Shown piece after piece: positions 63,340-64,000 of a stretch of 64,000 nucleotides of DNA. The notes beneath the pieces are model-generated. The model did not search any database, was not told the DNA's origin, and saw only the letters and a list, made by a program, of their open reading frames with translations. Numbering within the stretch: position 1 is the stretch's first letter; the number at the start of each line of letters is the position of its first letter. The DNA is from JAVBJV01 sp031555315. GTDB taxonomy: Bacteria; Pseudomonadota; Alphaproteobacteria; Acetobacterales; Acetobacteraceae. The position numbers and the translations under genes were made by a program. Location: the NCBI GenBank assembly GCA_031555315.1, contig JAVBUO010000004.1, positions 35,812-99,811 of the forward strand. The letters run 5' to 3'.

Positions 63340-63533
63340 TCGCGCCAAAATGTAGTTACTTGACCGCCGGTCACGCTGGCATTCCTGAAAGAAAAGAGCT
63401 GGCGCCGTTTATGTGCCACCTCGGCTATCAGCACACACGCACAGGTACCATCCGCCAGCGCATTCAGGTGATGGCGCATCACGCGGCCGGTAAACGCGGC
63501 TGTAACCTGTCGCAGCAACACATTCCCATAGAA

Positions 63534-63557
63534 AAAGGCACCCTTGCGGGTGCCTTT
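63534..63557 (-). terminator. Terminator downstream of the autotransporter gene
   Basis: AAAGGCACCC (63534-63543), loop TTGC, GGGTGCCTTT (63548-63557). Read leftward, in the direction of the autotransporter gene whose stop is 26 bases away, it ends in TTTTTCT. It can also stop lexA transcripts. Between lexA and here (63340-63533) I see no gene or clear site. Confidence 0.88.
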
Positions 63558-63583
63558 CTCGATTGGTCAGACCGGATTTCCGA

Positions 63584-64000
63584 TCAGAACGCGATGCGTA
63601 TACCGCCGTTGACCATCCAGCCGTCGAAGCCGGAGTCGCCCAGATCGGTCTGCCACACCGCATCGCCATACAGCGACAAGCTGCCGGTCAGGGTCGCCGT
63701 CACACCGCCGCCCACCTGCAGCGATGTGCCATACTTCCCGGTGGTGAAGGTATTGCTCACCCCCAGGCCGGTCACCGTCACATCAGACCCGTCGAGGAAA
63801 CCGTGCAGCAGGTTCACCTTCGCATACGGCGTGATCATCTGGCCTTCGCCAAGCTGCAGCGGCAGACCCAGGCGGGCGCCCAGGCGGCCGATCAGCTGCT
63901 GCTGCGAACCCAGCGACGCAACCGAACCATCCAGGCTGTTGCGGGTCCGGTCGAAGCTCAGACGCTGATAGACCAACTGCGCCTGCGGTTCGAAGAACAG
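63584..64000 (-). CDS. Autotransporter outer-membrane beta-barrel domain, C-terminal part
   Basis: The frame is open to the right edge and gives the last 138 residues of an autotransporter. FFEPQAQLVYQRLSFD, GARLGLPLQLGEGQMITPYAKVNLLHGF, VGGGVTATLTGSLSLYGDAVWQTDLG and the final WMVNGGIRIAF are typical beta strands; the C-terminal aromatic residue is the signal for BAM-mediated insertion. The passenger domain lies outside the window, so its function is unknown. Confidence 0.88.
   Translation of the reverse strand: MFFEPQAQLVYQRLSFDRTRNSLDGSVASLGSQQQLIGRLGARLGLPLQLGEGQMITPYAKVNLLHGFLDGSDVTVTGLGVSNTFTTGKYGTSLQVGGGVTATLTGSLSLYGDAVWQTDLGDSGFDGWMVNGGIRIAF

Overview
The window is 64 kb of GC-rich, gene-dense chromosome from an alphaproteobacterium. 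Four things point there: a LexA gene preceded by a GAAC-N7-GAAC site (the alphaproteobacterial SOS box read on the other strand), a pyruvate dehydrogenase E1-beta carrying its own lipoyl domain, a suf operon led by an Rrf2-type regulator, and the classic gene orders eno-ftsB-pdhABC-lpd-lipA and trp-moaC-moeA-lexA. Rhodospirillales, possibly Acetobacteraceae, is my best guess from gene style, but that is inference. I see no rRNA, tRNA, CRISPR array, insertion sequence or prophage.

Layout. 1-6.8 kb: end of an unknown gene, class I fructose-bisphosphate aldolase, thiE, a DedA protein, then a copper nitrite reductase pair (nirK-nirV) behind an AT-rich, operator-rich promoter, an APH-kinase fusion and a small conserved protein. 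6.9-14.5 kb: a cupin gene facing a leftward block mltB-rlpA-dacA-tmk-holB-metG-tatD. 14.6-22.7 kb: a PrpD-family gene facing the leftward suf operon (sufR-B-C-D-S-U-T-A) with a palindromic operator. 22.8-26.2 kb: SDR, Ldh-type dehydrogenase, Nudix and TenA-like genes. 26.2-40.8 kb: a leftward core-metabolism block (tpiA, secG, pyrG, kdsA, dctA, eno, ftsB, pdhA-pdhB-pdhC-lpd, lipA, ratA/coq10). 40.9-51.3 kb: rightward ppiD-trpE, then trpGDC-moaC-moeA, interrupted by an opposing copA copper pump. 51.4-62.5 kb: an accessory catabolic segment. 62.6-64 kb: lexA and the C-terminus of an autotransporter.

The most interesting part is 52.7-62.5 kb. Eight rightward genes, most overlapping by 4-8 bases, encode an acyl-CoA carboxylase beta subunit, acyl-CoA dehydrogenase, enoyl-CoA hydratase, biotin-containing carboxylase alpha subunit, an AtuA-family protein, a Bug-type periplasmic binding protein and a CaiB-type CoA transferase. 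This looks like the acyclic-terpene (atu) pathway rearranged as C-D-E-F-A, with its own uptake and CoA-activation genes. The first gene of the transcript appears to be an undescribed 20-codon peptide with an excellent ribosome binding site, translationally coupled to the carboxylase. Between the upstream LysR gene and that peptide lies a perfect 31-bp palindrome made of two GCGTTAACGC sites whose centres are 21 bp (two helical turns) apart, a strong candidate operator. The segment separates moeA from lexA, which are usually neighbours in alphaproteobacteria, and so looks inserted.
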